From: Rifleibacterium sp035352635 | GTDB taxonomy: Bacteria; Muiribacteriota; Ozemobacteria; Ozemobacterales; Ozemobacteraceae | Direction of reading: 5' to 3' | DNA: 64,000 nt | Assembly (NCBI GenBank): GCA_035352635.1 | Contig: DAOPYA010000003.1 | Coordinates: 1 to 64,000 of the forward strand | Part shown: in pieces, positions 8,807 through 17,661 of the stretch | Layout of the letters: each line of letters starts with the position of its first letter | Numbering within the stretch: position 1 is the stretch's first letter | Position numbers and translations under genes: made by a program | The notes under the pieces: model-generated | What the model saw: only the letters and a program-made list of their open reading frames with translations | Database searches by the model: none | Told to the model about the DNA's origin: nothing

Positions 8807-10180
8807 ATGAAATTCACAAAAATGATCGTTACGCTGTTGATGCTCACAACAGGTTTCACCTGCACTCTGACACAATTGGCCGGGGCGGCGGGGGGCAACC
8901 CATACCTGCAGGCGGTTGAAGCTTTTGCCCGCAAGGACTACCCCTCAGGGGTCAAGAAATACTACCGTTTCGTCACTTTTTCACAGATTGTTCTATCGAA
9001 AGAAATCAGAGAAAACGATCTCGACGAGGCACAGGCATACTTTGACGACCTGGCCCGGCAGGCCGAAAACCCCGAAAAACCGCTGCTTTTTCTGGCGCTG
9101 ATCGACCGTATTACCGACAACCTCGACCGGGCGCACGCGCGTCTCGACTCGCTGCGCCAGAAGCACCCGCGTTCTTTGCTGCTTGCCTACCTCAAGGGAG
9201 AACTGTTACTGGCACAAAACCGGAGCAAAGAGGGGCGGCAATATCTTGACTGGGTATTAAAAACAGCCGCGAACAGCCCATTTGCCGAAGTCACCCGGGC
9301 CATTCTGAATTTTTACACAAAATCAGGCAATGCTGACGCAGAAAAGCGAAAAAAGTTTCTTCTGGCGGCAGCTTACCGCAACTGGGATCTGCTCGAAATA
9401 GCCCAGGCAATACGCCTGTTCGAGATTGTCGCCGGCGATTACCCGTCAGACCCCGAAGCTTTCAAATCTCTTGTCGGCATATATCTCGACCTCGACAACA
9501 TTGATAAGGCCAGGGAAATCAACGACCGCTGGCAGAAAAGCAACCGCCAGCCGCTTCTCGAGCCGATGACCCGTGTCAAACTGCTGCTGGCAGAAGACAA
9601 ATACAGCGAAGCAGCCACCATTCTTGAAAAATGCCTGCATAACGGCGCAGACAACGGTTCAGCCAGGCTGCTGCTTGCCGATTGCCGCTATAATCTTGGT
9701 AATTACGAACTGGCATTGAATCTGTATCAAGAACTGCTGCCGCAGAACCCCGGAAACATGGGCATTATCAGCAGAATGAAAGAATGCCTGGAGATTCTCG
9801 GCCGCACGGATGAAGCGCTTGTTCTATTTGAAGACCTGGCCGGCAAAGAAAGCGAGAACGCGTGGGTTCAACTGCAGCTTGCGGATCTTTATCTGCAGAC
9901 GGGCAACCACGATCAGGCAGAGGTTTATTTCGACCTTTTAAGCGGTTATGCAAATCCTTATTCCAGGTATGCAACCGAAATGTCTGCCAAAATAGCAGCC
10001 TACAAGCAGGAAAAAGCCAGAGAAAAGCTGGCAGAGGCAGAACAAAAGGCGAACAGCACACCAGACACTGCTCATACAGGCGTTTCAGAGAACATCCAGC
10101 AATCAGGCGCCTTAACCAAAGAAAAAATCCGGGAAGTAAAGATCGAAGAACTGAAGAAGCTCATGGCGATCTATGAATAA
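8807..10180 (+). CDS. Exported TPR-repeat protein
   Basis: This protein of about 457 residues has an N-terminal signal peptide (MKFTKMIVTLLMLTTGFTCT...) and tandem TPR-like helical repeats over most of its length. Clear examples are PLLFLALIDRITDNLDRAHARL, ATILEKCLHNGADNGSA and ELALNLYQELLPQNPG. A Lys/Glu/Ala-rich tail (KQEKAREKLAEAEQKA) follows. TPR arrays mediate protein-protein contacts; the partner is unknown. The ATG at 8807 has GGTGAGG just upstream and follows the FecR-like gene by 8 bp; a GTG at 8795 is possible. A periplasmic scaffold working with the FecR-like protein is a reasonable inference. Confidence 0.8.
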   Translation: MKFTKMIVTLLMLTTGFTCTLTQLAGAAGGNPYLQAVEAFARKDYPSGVKKYYRFVTFSQIVLSKEIRENDLDEAQAYFDDLARQAENPEKPLLFLALIDRITDNLDRAHARLDSLRQKHPRSLLLAYLKGELLLAQNRSKEGRQYLDWVLKTAANSPFAEVTRAILNFYTKSGNADAEKRKKFLLAAAYRNWDLLEIAQAIRLFEIVAGDYPSDPEAFKSLVGIYLDLDNIDKAREINDRWQKSNRQPLLEPMTRVKLLLAEDKYSEAATILEKCLHNGADNGSARLLLADCRYNLGNYELALNLYQELLPQNPGNMGIISRMKECLEILGRTDEALVLFEDLAGKESENAWVQLQLADLYLQTGNHDQAEVYFDLLSGYANPYSRYATEMSAKIAAYKQEKAREKLAEAEQKANSTPDTAHTGVSENIQQSGALTKEKIREVKIEELKKLMAIYE

Positions 10181-10186
10181 GCGGAA

Positions 10187-10215
10187 CCGCCACCCGGTGG
10201 TCAATCGGGTGGCGG
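10187..10215. terminator. Hairpin between convergent genes
   Basis: CCGCCACCCG pairs with CGGGTGGCGG around a 9-nt loop, 6 bp after the stop of the TPR gene. There is no strong T-run on either side, so termination strength is uncertain. The position between convergent genes favours a terminator. Confidence 0.6.
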
Positions 10216-10270
10216 CTCTCAGGAGGAGTTTATAACTTAAAAGTCGCTGGTCTTCTACAGTGCCTTTTAA

Positions 10271-10597
10271 TTACCTTTCACTTGCCTCAAGGGCTGGATG
10301 CCCTGAACCTGCGGTGCTTTTGATCTGGTTGAGATTCTTTTTAAGTATTGTGACTTCTTCTCTAAGCGCCTTGATCTCTTCCATGATGATCTGGGCCTTT
10401 TCTTGGGCTTCAGGGCCACCCTCTTCGTTCAGTTTGCGCAACTCGGCATACAAAGTGGTTATCTTCGCCTGTTTTTGTTTGATCTTCTGGCTGAGTTCGT
10501 ATATTTCGGTTTTGGTGGCCGCTGACAGAGCACTGGCCAGGAACGAAAACACAAAAGCAACCAGAATCAGACAAATCCCATTTCTCGTAACAGTCAT
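10271..10597 (-). CDS. Small exported coiled-coil protein
   Basis: The product has 108 residues. After a signal peptide (GICLILVAFVFSFLASALSA) it is almost entirely heptad-like coiled coil, rich in Lys, Glu and Leu (IYELSQKIKQKQAKI, IMEEIKALREEVTILKKN). The start at 10597 is preferred over 10645 because GGAGG lies at good spacing upstream. The function is unknown; such proteins can act as periplasmic spacers or lipoprotein-like wall linkers, but no lipobox Cys is seen. It lies 60 bp downstream of the ABC transporter operon and may be co-transcribed with it. Confidence 0.7.
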   Translation of the reverse strand: MTVTRNGICLILVAFVFSFLASALSAATKTEIYELSQKIKQKQAKITTLYAELRKLNEEGGPEAQEKAQIIMEEIKALREEVTILKKNLNQIKSTAGSGHPALEASER

Positions 10598-10657
10598 CTT
10601 TATTTTGCCTCCGCTTATTTCATTTCTGAATAAACATCGGCACAAGGCCCCTCAAAG

Positions 10658-11566
10658 TTAATGCAATATTTGTCGCCTTGAAAATAATAATACAGCAATT
10701 GCATAAAAAAGCACAGCCCAGGCAAAAGCCGCTGTCCAGGCTGCAAACACGTGGTCAGTCATCAGACTGGCACGCCCGTCAAGAATGCTGTTAATTGTAT
10801 TTATTGAAAAAAGTTCATCTAGATGCCGGGTAAAGCACCATTTCGCGGCCTGATCATACCAGACATCGATTTTATTGAGAAAATTAGTGGCGATAAGAAA
10901 AAAGGTATGAACACCCATAAGCACGCTCAGACTGGTAAAAGTCATTAAAATAGCTGATTCGAAAAACAGCGCGAATACAATGAAAAAGCCTATCAGCATC
11001 AGATTAGCGAGAAATGTCATGGTCAGCAGCTGCGCGGCCGATGAGGTGCTGACCAGGTTCAACGGCTTGTCTATCTGGGTTGACAAGCCCCCTGGCAGCA
11101 GGTCGTTGCTCAGCAAACCGGTTGGCTGTGTCAGCGAGCGTGCCACCAGCAGATCGCATTGCAGGAAAAAGCCGCCGAGACTGACTGCCAGAAGCAGAAA
11201 CAGCATGATTGCCATGGTTTTGGCGCTGATAACCTGCCAGCGGCGCACCGGCGTCAGAAGCAGCGTTTTCATATAGCCGCGGCCCAGTTCGGTCGAAAAA
11301 CTGTCGCCCACTACCAGCGCCAGAAAGAACGGTGCGATAAAGGCAAACAGCTTAAAATGCGCGGTAAACAACCCCTGCACCACCTCATAGAGAACCGAAA
11401 ACTGAATTTCGCCAAAACCAAAACCTTTGAACTTCACATAAGCAACCAGAAGCCCAAGGCTGGCGACCAGCGGCACAACATTCAAAGCGAGCAGAAACAG
11501 CAGAGCTTTCTTGCGATTGAGAATTTTTTTGAGTTCAAAAAGGATCAAAAACAGCATTCTTCTCAT
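10658..11566 (-). CDS. ABC transporter permease, ABC-2 type
   Basis: This 302-residue integral membrane protein has about six hydrophobic segments. The first follows a basic N-terminus (ELKKILNRKKALLFLLALNVVPLVASL), and the later ones include LMLIGFFIVFALFFESAILM and TAAFAWAVLFYAIAVLLF. The layout fits ABC-2 type permeases that export drugs, lipids or polysaccharides. It overlaps the ATP-binding subunit gene by 4 bp, so the two almost certainly form one transporter. The conserved turn ELGRGYMKTLLLTPVRRWQVISAK matches the coupling region typical of NatB/GldF-like permeases. The substrate is unknown. Confidence 0.85.
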   Translation of the reverse strand: MRRMLFLILFELKKILNRKKALLFLLALNVVPLVASLGLLVAYVKFKGFGFGEIQFSVLYEVVQGLFTAHFKLFAFIAPFFLALVVGDSFSTELGRGYMKTLLLTPVRRWQVISAKTMAIMLFLLLAVSLGGFFLQCDLLVARSLTQPTGLLSNDLLPGGLSTQIDKPLNLVSTSSAAQLLTMTFLANLMLIGFFIVFALFFESAILMTFTSLSVLMGVHTFFLIATNFLNKIDVWYDQAAKWCFTRHLDELFSINTINSILDGRASLMTDHVFAAWTAAFAWAVLFYAIAVLLFSRRQILH

Positions 11567-12516
11567 GTGCCGCCTCCTGAACTGTCGCCATTGCCGGTCA
11601 ACTTGATGAAGGTCTCTTCAAGAGAGGCTTCAAGCGGAATTATCGCATTTACTCTGACGCCGGCCTTAACCAGTTCTGCATTGACGAATGCCGACTGACC
11701 AACTGCCATTGTCAGTATCAGGCCGCGCGGCCCCTGCGCTATCGAGGCAGGCGAACCGGGAAGGGCAGTGATAACCTCACGCGCCTTCACGGCATCTTCG
11801 TCGCTGACTCTGATTTCCCATTTTTCATGGTGGTCAGAAAGGAGTTCTGAGACATAGCCTTCTTTAACGGTTTTGCCATCATTGATAATAACCACGTAAT
11901 TGCAGAGCCGCTGAATTTCATCGAGCAGGTGACTCGAAAGAAAGATCGAAGTGCTGTCCTGCTGATGAATGCGGGTAAGAATTTCGCGCATGTGAACGCG
12001 GCCGGCCGGGTCCATTCCGCTGGTCGGTTCATCGAGAATCAAGAGGCGAGGCCGATGCAGAATACCGAAGGCCACACCAAGGCGCTGTTTCATACCGGTA
12101 GAAAAAGTTCCGAACCGCTGCCAGGTCGCGTCTTTCAGGCCGACCATCTCAATTACTTCGAGAATACGTTCGCGGGTCAAAGGCTTATACAGAGAACCGA
12201 ACCAGTATAAATTTTCATAGGCATTCAAAGACTCGATAAATGCGGGGTTTTCAACAACGGCACCGATTTCTTCAAGGGCGGCGGTGCGACAGGCAGGAAT
12301 CTGGTGCCCGAGCAGGGAAACCTGGCCCTGGGCGTTCGGAATCAGGCCAAGCAGCACCCGCAGGGTCGTGGTTTTGCCGGCCCCGTTCGGCCCAAGAAAC
12401 CCGGCGATGGTATTTAGCGGCACATTGAAACCAAGGCCTTTGAGAATTTGTTTGCGACCAAAAAATTTAACTAGGTTGTCAACTTTGATTGCCGGCTGAT
12501 TGTCAGTCATATTCAT
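11563..12516 (-). CDS. ABC transporter ATP-binding protein
   Basis: The 317-residue subunit has a complete nucleotide-binding domain: Walker A GPNGAGKTT, signature FSTGMKQRLG, Walker B RLLILDEPTSGMDP and the switch His in LSSHLLDEI. The variant signature and the C-terminal extension of about 90 residues are typical of the DrrA/CcmA/NatA group that pairs with ABC-2 permeases. It overlaps the permease gene downstream and the AI-2E-family gene upstream, each by 4 bp, which indicates one polycistronic message. It energises export of an unidentified substrate at the inner membrane. Confidence 0.93.
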   Translation of the reverse strand: MNMTDNQPAIKVDNLVKFFGRKQILKGLGFNVPLNTIAGFLGPNGAGKTTTLRVLLGLIPNAQGQVSLLGHQIPACRTAALEEIGAVVENPAFIESLNAYENLYWFGSLYKPLTRERILEVIEMVGLKDATWQRFGTFSTGMKQRLGVAFGILHRPRLLILDEPTSGMDPAGRVHMREILTRIHQQDSTSIFLSSHLLDEIQRLCNYVVIINDGKTVKEGYVSELLSDHHEKWEIRVSDEDAVKAREVITALPGSPASIAQGPRGLILTMAVGQSAFVNAELVKAGVRVNAIIPLEASLEETFIKLTGNGDSSGGGT

Positions 12517-13736
12517 ACCTGGTCATAAAGATCGTGATAAAGTTCACGGCCGATAACTTTAGCGATCACCGCTACCGGCACCGCGAGCAGCATGCCCGGA
12601 ATTCCGGCAAGACTGGCGGCGATCGTCAGGGCCAGCATAACGGTCAGGGGGTGCAGACCGGCATTTTCGCCAACCACGTATGGCTGCAGATACCAGCCAT
12701 CAATACCCTGAACAATGGCCACCACGATGCCAACTTTAATCATTGCCAGAACCAGGCCGGTCGAAAAACCGAACTGGGCGATGGCGAGCAATAGCGCGAA
12801 AATCACGGTGAACAGGCCGCCAAGATATGGGATGAAGTTCGCAACCCCGGCAAACAGGCCAAGAAAAACGAAAAAATTCAACCCCGAAAACCATAGCCCG
12901 AGAGTCATCAAAGTTGCAAAAATAGAATTGGCAACAACCTGACCCCGCATCAGCGAACTGAGCTGTTCATCGAGCTTTTTAGAGATACTGAGAGTGCGGG
13001 GCCGGTAATCGTGCGGAATCAGCATTGTGAAGCCGCCGAAGATTTCATCCATATCGAGCAGAATATAAAAAACCAGAATCGGAATGAGAAACATGTTAAA
13101 CATTCCTGAGAAGGCTCCGCCAAGAAAGCCAAACAGCTTATTAAAAGCAGTAACCACACCATTCTTGACCATGACTACCCCCTGAGCCGCCAGTTCACGC
13201 AGGCGATCACTCTGTATGAAGTCATCAAGATACGACTTCAGAAAGGGGGAATGCGAAAACTGCTCGTAAAAATCAAGGCCGAGAGTACGGTAATTTTCTG
13301 CGAGCTTTTTAACATCGAGATTCCCAAGCTTCACGACCAGTTCGCCTGCTTCAGAAACCATGGTCAGAGCAAATGGCACGATAAAAACTACAAATACGGC
13401 GAATCCGGCGACAAAAACAGCCAGAACCGCCCATGGCCTTGGCACATTGCGCTCAGCAATTTTTCTGACCAGCGGGTTCAAAATATAGGCGATGGCGAGC
13501 GAAACAAGAAAGGGTGCGATAACATCTGCCAGAAAATAGCAGCACACAGCGAGAACGGTCAACCCGATTAAAATCAGCAGATTTTTAACGTTGGCCGGCA
13601 GGTTTTTGAGAAATGACCCTTCGGCCTGGCGTCTGACCGGCGGCAATTCAGACTGGGCGGCCCGTGACTGAGATTGCTGAGATTGCTGAGAGTTCTGTTG
13701 AGGCTGACTTACAACTGATTTTTTCTTAGCTGCCAT
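12513..13736 (-). CDS. AI-2E family (PerM-like) membrane protein
   Basis: This is a 407-residue polytopic membrane protein. After a Gln/Ser-rich cytoplasmic N-terminus (QQNSQQSQQSQS) come paired helices (LLILIGLTVLAVCCYFLADVIAPFLVSLAIAYILNPL), a large soluble middle part, and a C-terminal block (FLIPILVFYILLDMDEIF, GVANFIPYLGGLFTVIFALL, GIPGMLLAVPVAVIAKV) that is diagnostic of the AI-2E transporter/PerM superfamily. Members export small molecules or act as Na+/H+ antiporters; the real substrate cannot be read from sequence. It sits in an operon with an ABC exporter. Confidence 0.9.
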   Translation of the reverse strand: MAAKKKSVVSQPQQNSQQSQQSQSRAAQSELPPVRRQAEGSFLKNLPANVKNLLILIGLTVLAVCCYFLADVIAPFLVSLAIAYILNPLVRKIAERNVPRPWAVLAVFVAGFAVFVVFIVPFALTMVSEAGELVVKLGNLDVKKLAENYRTLGLDFYEQFSHSPFLKSYLDDFIQSDRLRELAAQGVVMVKNGVVTAFNKLFGFLGGAFSGMFNMFLIPILVFYILLDMDEIFGGFTMLIPHDYRPRTLSISKKLDEQLSSLMRGQVVANSIFATLMTLGLWFSGLNFFVFLGLFAGVANFIPYLGGLFTVIFALLLAIAQFGFSTGLVLAMIKVGIVVAIVQGIDGWYLQPYVVGENAGLHPLTVMLALTIAASLAGIPGMLLAVPVAVIAKVIGRELYHDLYDQV

Positions 13737-13737
13737 A

Positions 13738-14408
13738 TCAGATTACGTTCCTCATTTTTATGCCCTCGCCGTGAATTTTGAGGATAAGTTCGATTTCACC
13801 TTTGCCCATACTGAGTTCTCGGGCTATCTGTGGCAGGGTAATGCCTTCTGAATACTGCCTGAGAACTTCGCGAACTACATAGTTNNNNNNNNNNNNNNNN
13901 NNNNNNNNNNNNNNNNNNNNNNNNNNNNNNNNNNNNNNNNNNNNNNNNNNNNNNNNNNNNNNNNNNNNNNNNNNNNNNNNNNNNTGATTCGGTTGTTCAT
14001 TGAGACAATTTTTTTCAGCATTTCTTCGAGGGTATCCTGGACTTCTTTGCGAAAGCGCTTGTCAAGACCCTGATCGATACTGGTCAGGGCATTTGCGGGG
14101 TTCAGATTGCGTTTTCGCAAGGCTTCAACGCCTTCATCGACTTCTTTGAGAAGGTCGTTGGCATAGAGGCACTTTTTATCGGCAATCGTGAGCAATTCTT
14201 TTAAATCTTTACACTGCCCGTCAAGGGCCTTGATATTGTGGCTGGCGACCATTTCGATATCTTCAGCCAGATGCTTGAATGAAAGTTCGAGGGCCTTGAG
14301 TTCTTCTTCCATCTTAAAGAAGCGACGCTGACCAAGCTTTTTGCCGGCCCAGAAAGCTGCCAGCACCAGAAATACGAGACAAACGCCAACTTGCAGAACC
14401 AACGCCAT
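13738..14408 (-). CDS. Membrane-anchored coiled-coil protein, DUF6115-like, interrupted by an assembly gap
   Basis: The N-terminal part has one membrane helix (LVLQVGVCLVFLVLAAFWAGKKLG) followed by a long coiled coil (FKMEEELKALELSFKHL...). After the 100-N gap, the minus strand reads a helix-turn-helix-like tail (EGITLPQIARELSMGKGEIELILKI) ending at TGA 13738-13740, one base before the AI-2E gene start. This tail matches the end of DUF6115/DUF2802-type proteins known near flagellar or membrane genes. The two parts are out of frame only because the gap is a placeholder; I treat them as one gene. The start at 14408 has GAGGTG upstream. Confidence 0.65.
13885..13984. other. Assembly gap of 100 N
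   Basis: Exactly 100 N bases, a conventional placeholder for a gap of unknown length. It falls inside the DUF6115-like gene. Confidence 0.97.
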
Positions 14409-14498
14409 TTATAGCACCTCGGAACAATCATTAATTCTTGAACTGACGGGCAACAAACAATCTTGTGAATGTTCCGGCCACATGGTACCATGCCTGCT

Positions 14499-15506
14499 AT
14501 GTTAAAATCCAAGAAATTGTGGGGAATAGCTGCAAGTTTTTTCTTCTTGTGGCTGGCACTGCAAAAAGTTGATCTGAAGCAGATTCCAACAATTATGGCC
14601 GGGCTGAGGTATCAGTTCATCATTCTGATGTGTCTGTCGCTTACCTGTGAGCATCTCGCCAGGGCCCGGCGTTGGCAACTTATTCTGGCCCACCGGTCTC
14701 TGAGCCTCAAGCATTCTTATTTCGGGCTGGTTCTCGGTTATCTCTTCAACAACCTTTTACCGGCCAGGGCCGGAGAGTTTCTCAGGGCTTTTTACCTCAA
14801 AAAGAAAAACATCGCCCCGGCGGGTGAAGCCTTCGGATCGGTGGTGGTAGAACGTTTTCTTGACGGCGTTGTCATTGTCAGCATGATCATATTTTCGCTG
14901 ATGCATTTTACTGCCACACCGCTGATTCGCAAGGCCAGTTTTTCGGCGGTGCTGTTTTATTGTCTGGTTTTGCTGGCAATTGGCTTTATGGTATTCAGGC
15001 GCAGTACTTTTGAGAGAATAAGCAACAGCATATTTGGCATACTTCCGGAACGGGCAGCCGACCTGCTGCGCCGGGCGCGTGATTCGTTCATAGACGGCCT
15101 GGGGCTTATCAGCCGGCCGGCAATTTTCTTCAAGGCGGTGCTGCTGTCGTTTTTGAGCTGGGGGTTATCGATGCTAACCCTGTGGCTGTGCCTTGAAATG
15201 TTCAGTTTCAATGCCGGTGCGGCTGAAACCGTGCTGTTAATCTCGGTTCTTTCTATCGGCTCGATGGTTCCGGCAAGCCCTGGCATGATCGGGGTCTACG
15301 AATTCTGCTGCGTTCTGGTATTGAATGGCATGCTTCAGCATTCTCCTGAACACGCCGCGACTTTTGGCCTGGTTTCGCATTCAGTTGGCTACTTTTATAT
15401 TCTGGCTGCCGGTTTGACCGTTTTAACCATCGAGAATCTAAAATTCGCTGAACTCGAAAAAGGTGAAACTGAAGTTTTTGCATCACCTGAATCACCAAGC
15501 TCCTAA
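14499..15506 (+). CDS. Flippase-like / lysylphosphatidylglycerol synthase TM-region protein (UPF0104)
   Basis: This is an integral membrane protein of about 335 residues with seven to eight helices and the family landmarks: LVLGYLFNNLLPARAGEFLRAFYL (the NxxLPARxGE-type motif), VVVERFLDGVVIV (VxERxxD) and the C-terminal MVPASPGMIGVYE. These define the UPF0104/AglD/MprF-TM superfamily, whose members move lipid-linked molecules across the membrane or modify lipids. There is no cytosolic aminoacyl-transferase domain, so it is not MprF itself. The start is uncertain (ATG at 14469, 14490 or 14499); 14499 gives MLKSKKLWGI directly before the first helix. Confidence 0.85.
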   Translation: MLKSKKLWGIAASFFFLWLALQKVDLKQIPTIMAGLRYQFIILMCLSLTCEHLARARRWQLILAHRSLSLKHSYFGLVLGYLFNNLLPARAGEFLRAFYLKKKNIAPAGEAFGSVVVERFLDGVVIVSMIIFSLMHFTATPLIRKASFSAVLFYCLVLLAIGFMVFRRSTFERISNSIFGILPERAADLLRRARDSFIDGLGLISRPAIFFKAVLLSFLSWGLSMLTLWLCLEMFSFNAGAAETVLLISVLSIGSMVPASPGMIGVYEFCCVLVLNGMLQHSPEHAATFGLVSHSVGYFYILAAGLTVLTIENLKFAELEKGETEVFASPESPSS

Positions 15507-15558
15507 TAATTGTCTGAAAACATGCCGATAATTCTGGAAGAACCACAGGAGGTCGGGC

Positions 15559-16113
15559 ATGAAATATCAGAAAACTCAAGGCAAATCCAAGACCCAGTTC
15601 GGTCTTTTCCTGTTCTTTTTAGGCGGCTTGTTCGTGCTGCAGATTGCTTTCGCATTTACAATTCATGGTGACATCGGGCCTCATACAAGCGTAATTCCGG
15701 GCATTGAACGGCCGGCCTCGCCAGTTCTGGTTGGCCGTATCGACAGCCTTATCAGTGAAAGCCGCCTCAAGACTCCAATAAAAGTTGCACCTGAAGGCGC
15801 CTTTGCGCCTGCTTCCCGAGATTTTCACGAAAAGACACGCCCAATAGCAAAAATCGACACCGGCGCAGAACAGCATTCAACTGAAAACCTCGACAAAAAC
15901 AGTGTCAGACAAGCCGAAGGCGGCCGTTTTGTTGAATACACCATTCAGTCTGGTGACACCCTCGACAAAATTGCCCGGCGGCTTTATGGCAATCACCAGA
16001 TGGTTCAGTCAATCGTCAGACTTAATCGCATCAACGATGAACGCAACCTCAAACTTGGCGCCAGCCTGAAAATGCCGCGCGCCGGTCTGCTGGATTCGAT
16101 CAGGACAAACTAG
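15559..16113 (+). CDS. LysM-domain membrane-anchored protein
   Basis: The 184-residue protein has a single N-terminal membrane segment (FGLFLFFLGGLFVLQIAFAF), a variable linker of about 90 residues and a C-terminal LysM domain (about residues 132-178; YTIQSGDTLDKIARRLYG, LNRINDERNLKLGASLKMP). LysM binds N-acetylglucosamine-containing glycans such as peptidoglycan. The start at 15559 is supported by AGGAGGT five bases upstream. A penicillin-binding transpeptidase gene follows after 17 bp, so it probably works in cell-wall synthesis or localisation. Confidence 0.88.
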   Translation: MKYQKTQGKSKTQFGLFLFFLGGLFVLQIAFAFTIHGDIGPHTSVIPGIERPASPVLVGRIDSLISESRLKTPIKVAPEGAFAPASRDFHEKTRPIAKIDTGAEQHSTENLDKNSVRQAEGGRFVEYTIQSGDTLDKIARRLYGNHQMVQSIVRLNRINDERNLKLGASLKMPRAGLLDSIRTN

Positions 16114-16130
16114 GAAAGCAGCATAAAATC

Positions 16131-17605
16131 ATGGTCTCAAGCTACTTCAAACCCCTGAACATTCTCTGCATCTTTCTATATATTGTTTTCATGGGTGTCG
16201 CTCTTGATTCGAAAGTAGTTGATGCACTGGTTCTCTTTGTCAGCGAACAGGATAACAAACCGGTCTACGTCTCAGGGAAAGTTGAAAAGACAACAGTTGC
16301 CAGGAGCGGCGACCTCAAGCCCGTAGTTGCCATTCGCTACCGCAGCGAAGCGGTCAGCCCGGTGACTCCAGATGAAAACCCCGGCGAAACACCTGATCTT
16401 GCAGCAGACACAGCACCGGCCAGCGAATCTGCAACCTTCAACTGCCTGCCCGCCGACGGCCAGTTGCCGGTGACTTCGGTCGATATGGTTACCACTGAAG
16501 CCGCCAGCGCTCGTGCCGACGCTAACCCGGCCTTTGAAGTTGCTTTTAATCAAACGGCGGTTAATGCGGCCGAAGGAAAAGAGCCGGCCAAATTTGAAGC
16601 CCTGCCCACCCTGGGCGGCAAAGCCGTTCCGGTTGCAACGCCTGCCAACCCCACCGGCGCTTCGGCTCTGACTTATATCAATTCAATCAACAAGAATCCC
16701 TGGGAATACGCCACACTGCTTGATCGTTATATCGTGCGTTACGATGCCGAAACCTATGTTGTTCTTACGATCAGGCCGGCACTGCAGAAGATGCTCGAAG
16801 ACATTTTCGGCCGGTATTCAAACCGCATTGGTGCCGGAATAATTCAAGACCCGGCGACGGGCGAAATTCTTGCCATGACCAGCAGTCACCGCGGTATCGT
16901 CACTTCTATTGACAGCGAAGAATATAAAACAGACAACTGGGCAATGAAGCCGACTTTTCCGGTTGCCTCGATTTTTAAGATCATTACTGGGGCCGCTGCC
17001 CTCGACACTGGCAAAATTACTACCGAAAGCAGTTTTCTGGCTTGGGGCAAGAGCTACATGACCGTCTGGAAAGCCTTTGCCAACTCACACAATGGCGTTT
17101 TCGGGCGAATTGCCCGCAAAATTGGCCGTGATGTTCTCGAACAGTATACTTCGGCGTTTGGCTTCAACAAGACCTTTTTCTTTGACCTGCCGGTTGGCAA
17201 GTCTCTGGCTGCACTGCCTAACGACCAGGTCAAGCTTGGCCAGGCCGCAGCCGGGCTCAACCGTGACTTTCTCGTCAGCCCGCTGCACGTTGCCAGCATT
17301 GTTTCAACGGTGCTGAACCGTGGCAAAACCATGAAACCCTACCTGGTCGATTATGTAGTGCGCAAAAACAAGGTAATCTTCAGGCGCAAGCCTTTTCAGC
17401 TGGCGCAGCCGATCAAACCCGGAACAGCCCGCGACCTGTATCGCATGATGTATGGCACCACNNNNNNNNNNNNNNNNNNNNNNNNNNNNNNNNNNNNNNN
17501 NNNNNNNNNNNNNNNNNNNNNNNNNNNNNNNNNNNNNNNNNNNNNNNNNNNNNNNNNNNNNAAAGACCCGTGCGCGGTGACCCAAAATACCAGTCGTCGT
17601 TCTAG
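16131..17605 (+). CDS. Penicillin-binding transpeptidase, interrupted by an assembly gap
   Basis: This is a membrane-anchored D,D-transpeptidase. It has one N-terminal helix (ILCIFLYIVFMGVAL), a Pro/Ala-rich spacer of about 130 residues, and a transpeptidase domain from about residue 210. The active-site SxxK is VASIFKIITGAA and the SxN motif is NSHNG. The third motif (KTG) would fall in the 100-N gap at 17462. After the gap, the frame ending at 17605 gives a plausible C-terminus (RPVRGDPKYQSSF); the frame ending at 17612 is an artefact of gap length. No transglycosylase domain is present, and the N-terminal region is shorter than in typical class B enzymes. It follows the LysM gene. Confidence 0.85.
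17462..17561. other. Assembly gap of 100 N
   Basis: Exactly 100 N bases. It removes the expected KTG region of the penicillin-binding protein gene. Confidence 0.97.
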
Positions 17606-17620
17606 GCGCTGAAAGCAATA

Positions 17621-17656
17621 AAAAAATCCCCCCGAGGCTTCGGGGGGATTTTTTTT
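17621..17656. terminator. Bidirectional intrinsic terminator
   Basis: The stem AAAAAATCCCCCCGA / TCGGGGGGATTTTTT with loop GGCT has A-runs and T-runs on both sides. It serves both convergent genes: the penicillin-binding protein (plus) and the Clp-type ATPase (minus). Confidence 0.95.
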
Positions 17657-17661
17657 ATTGC

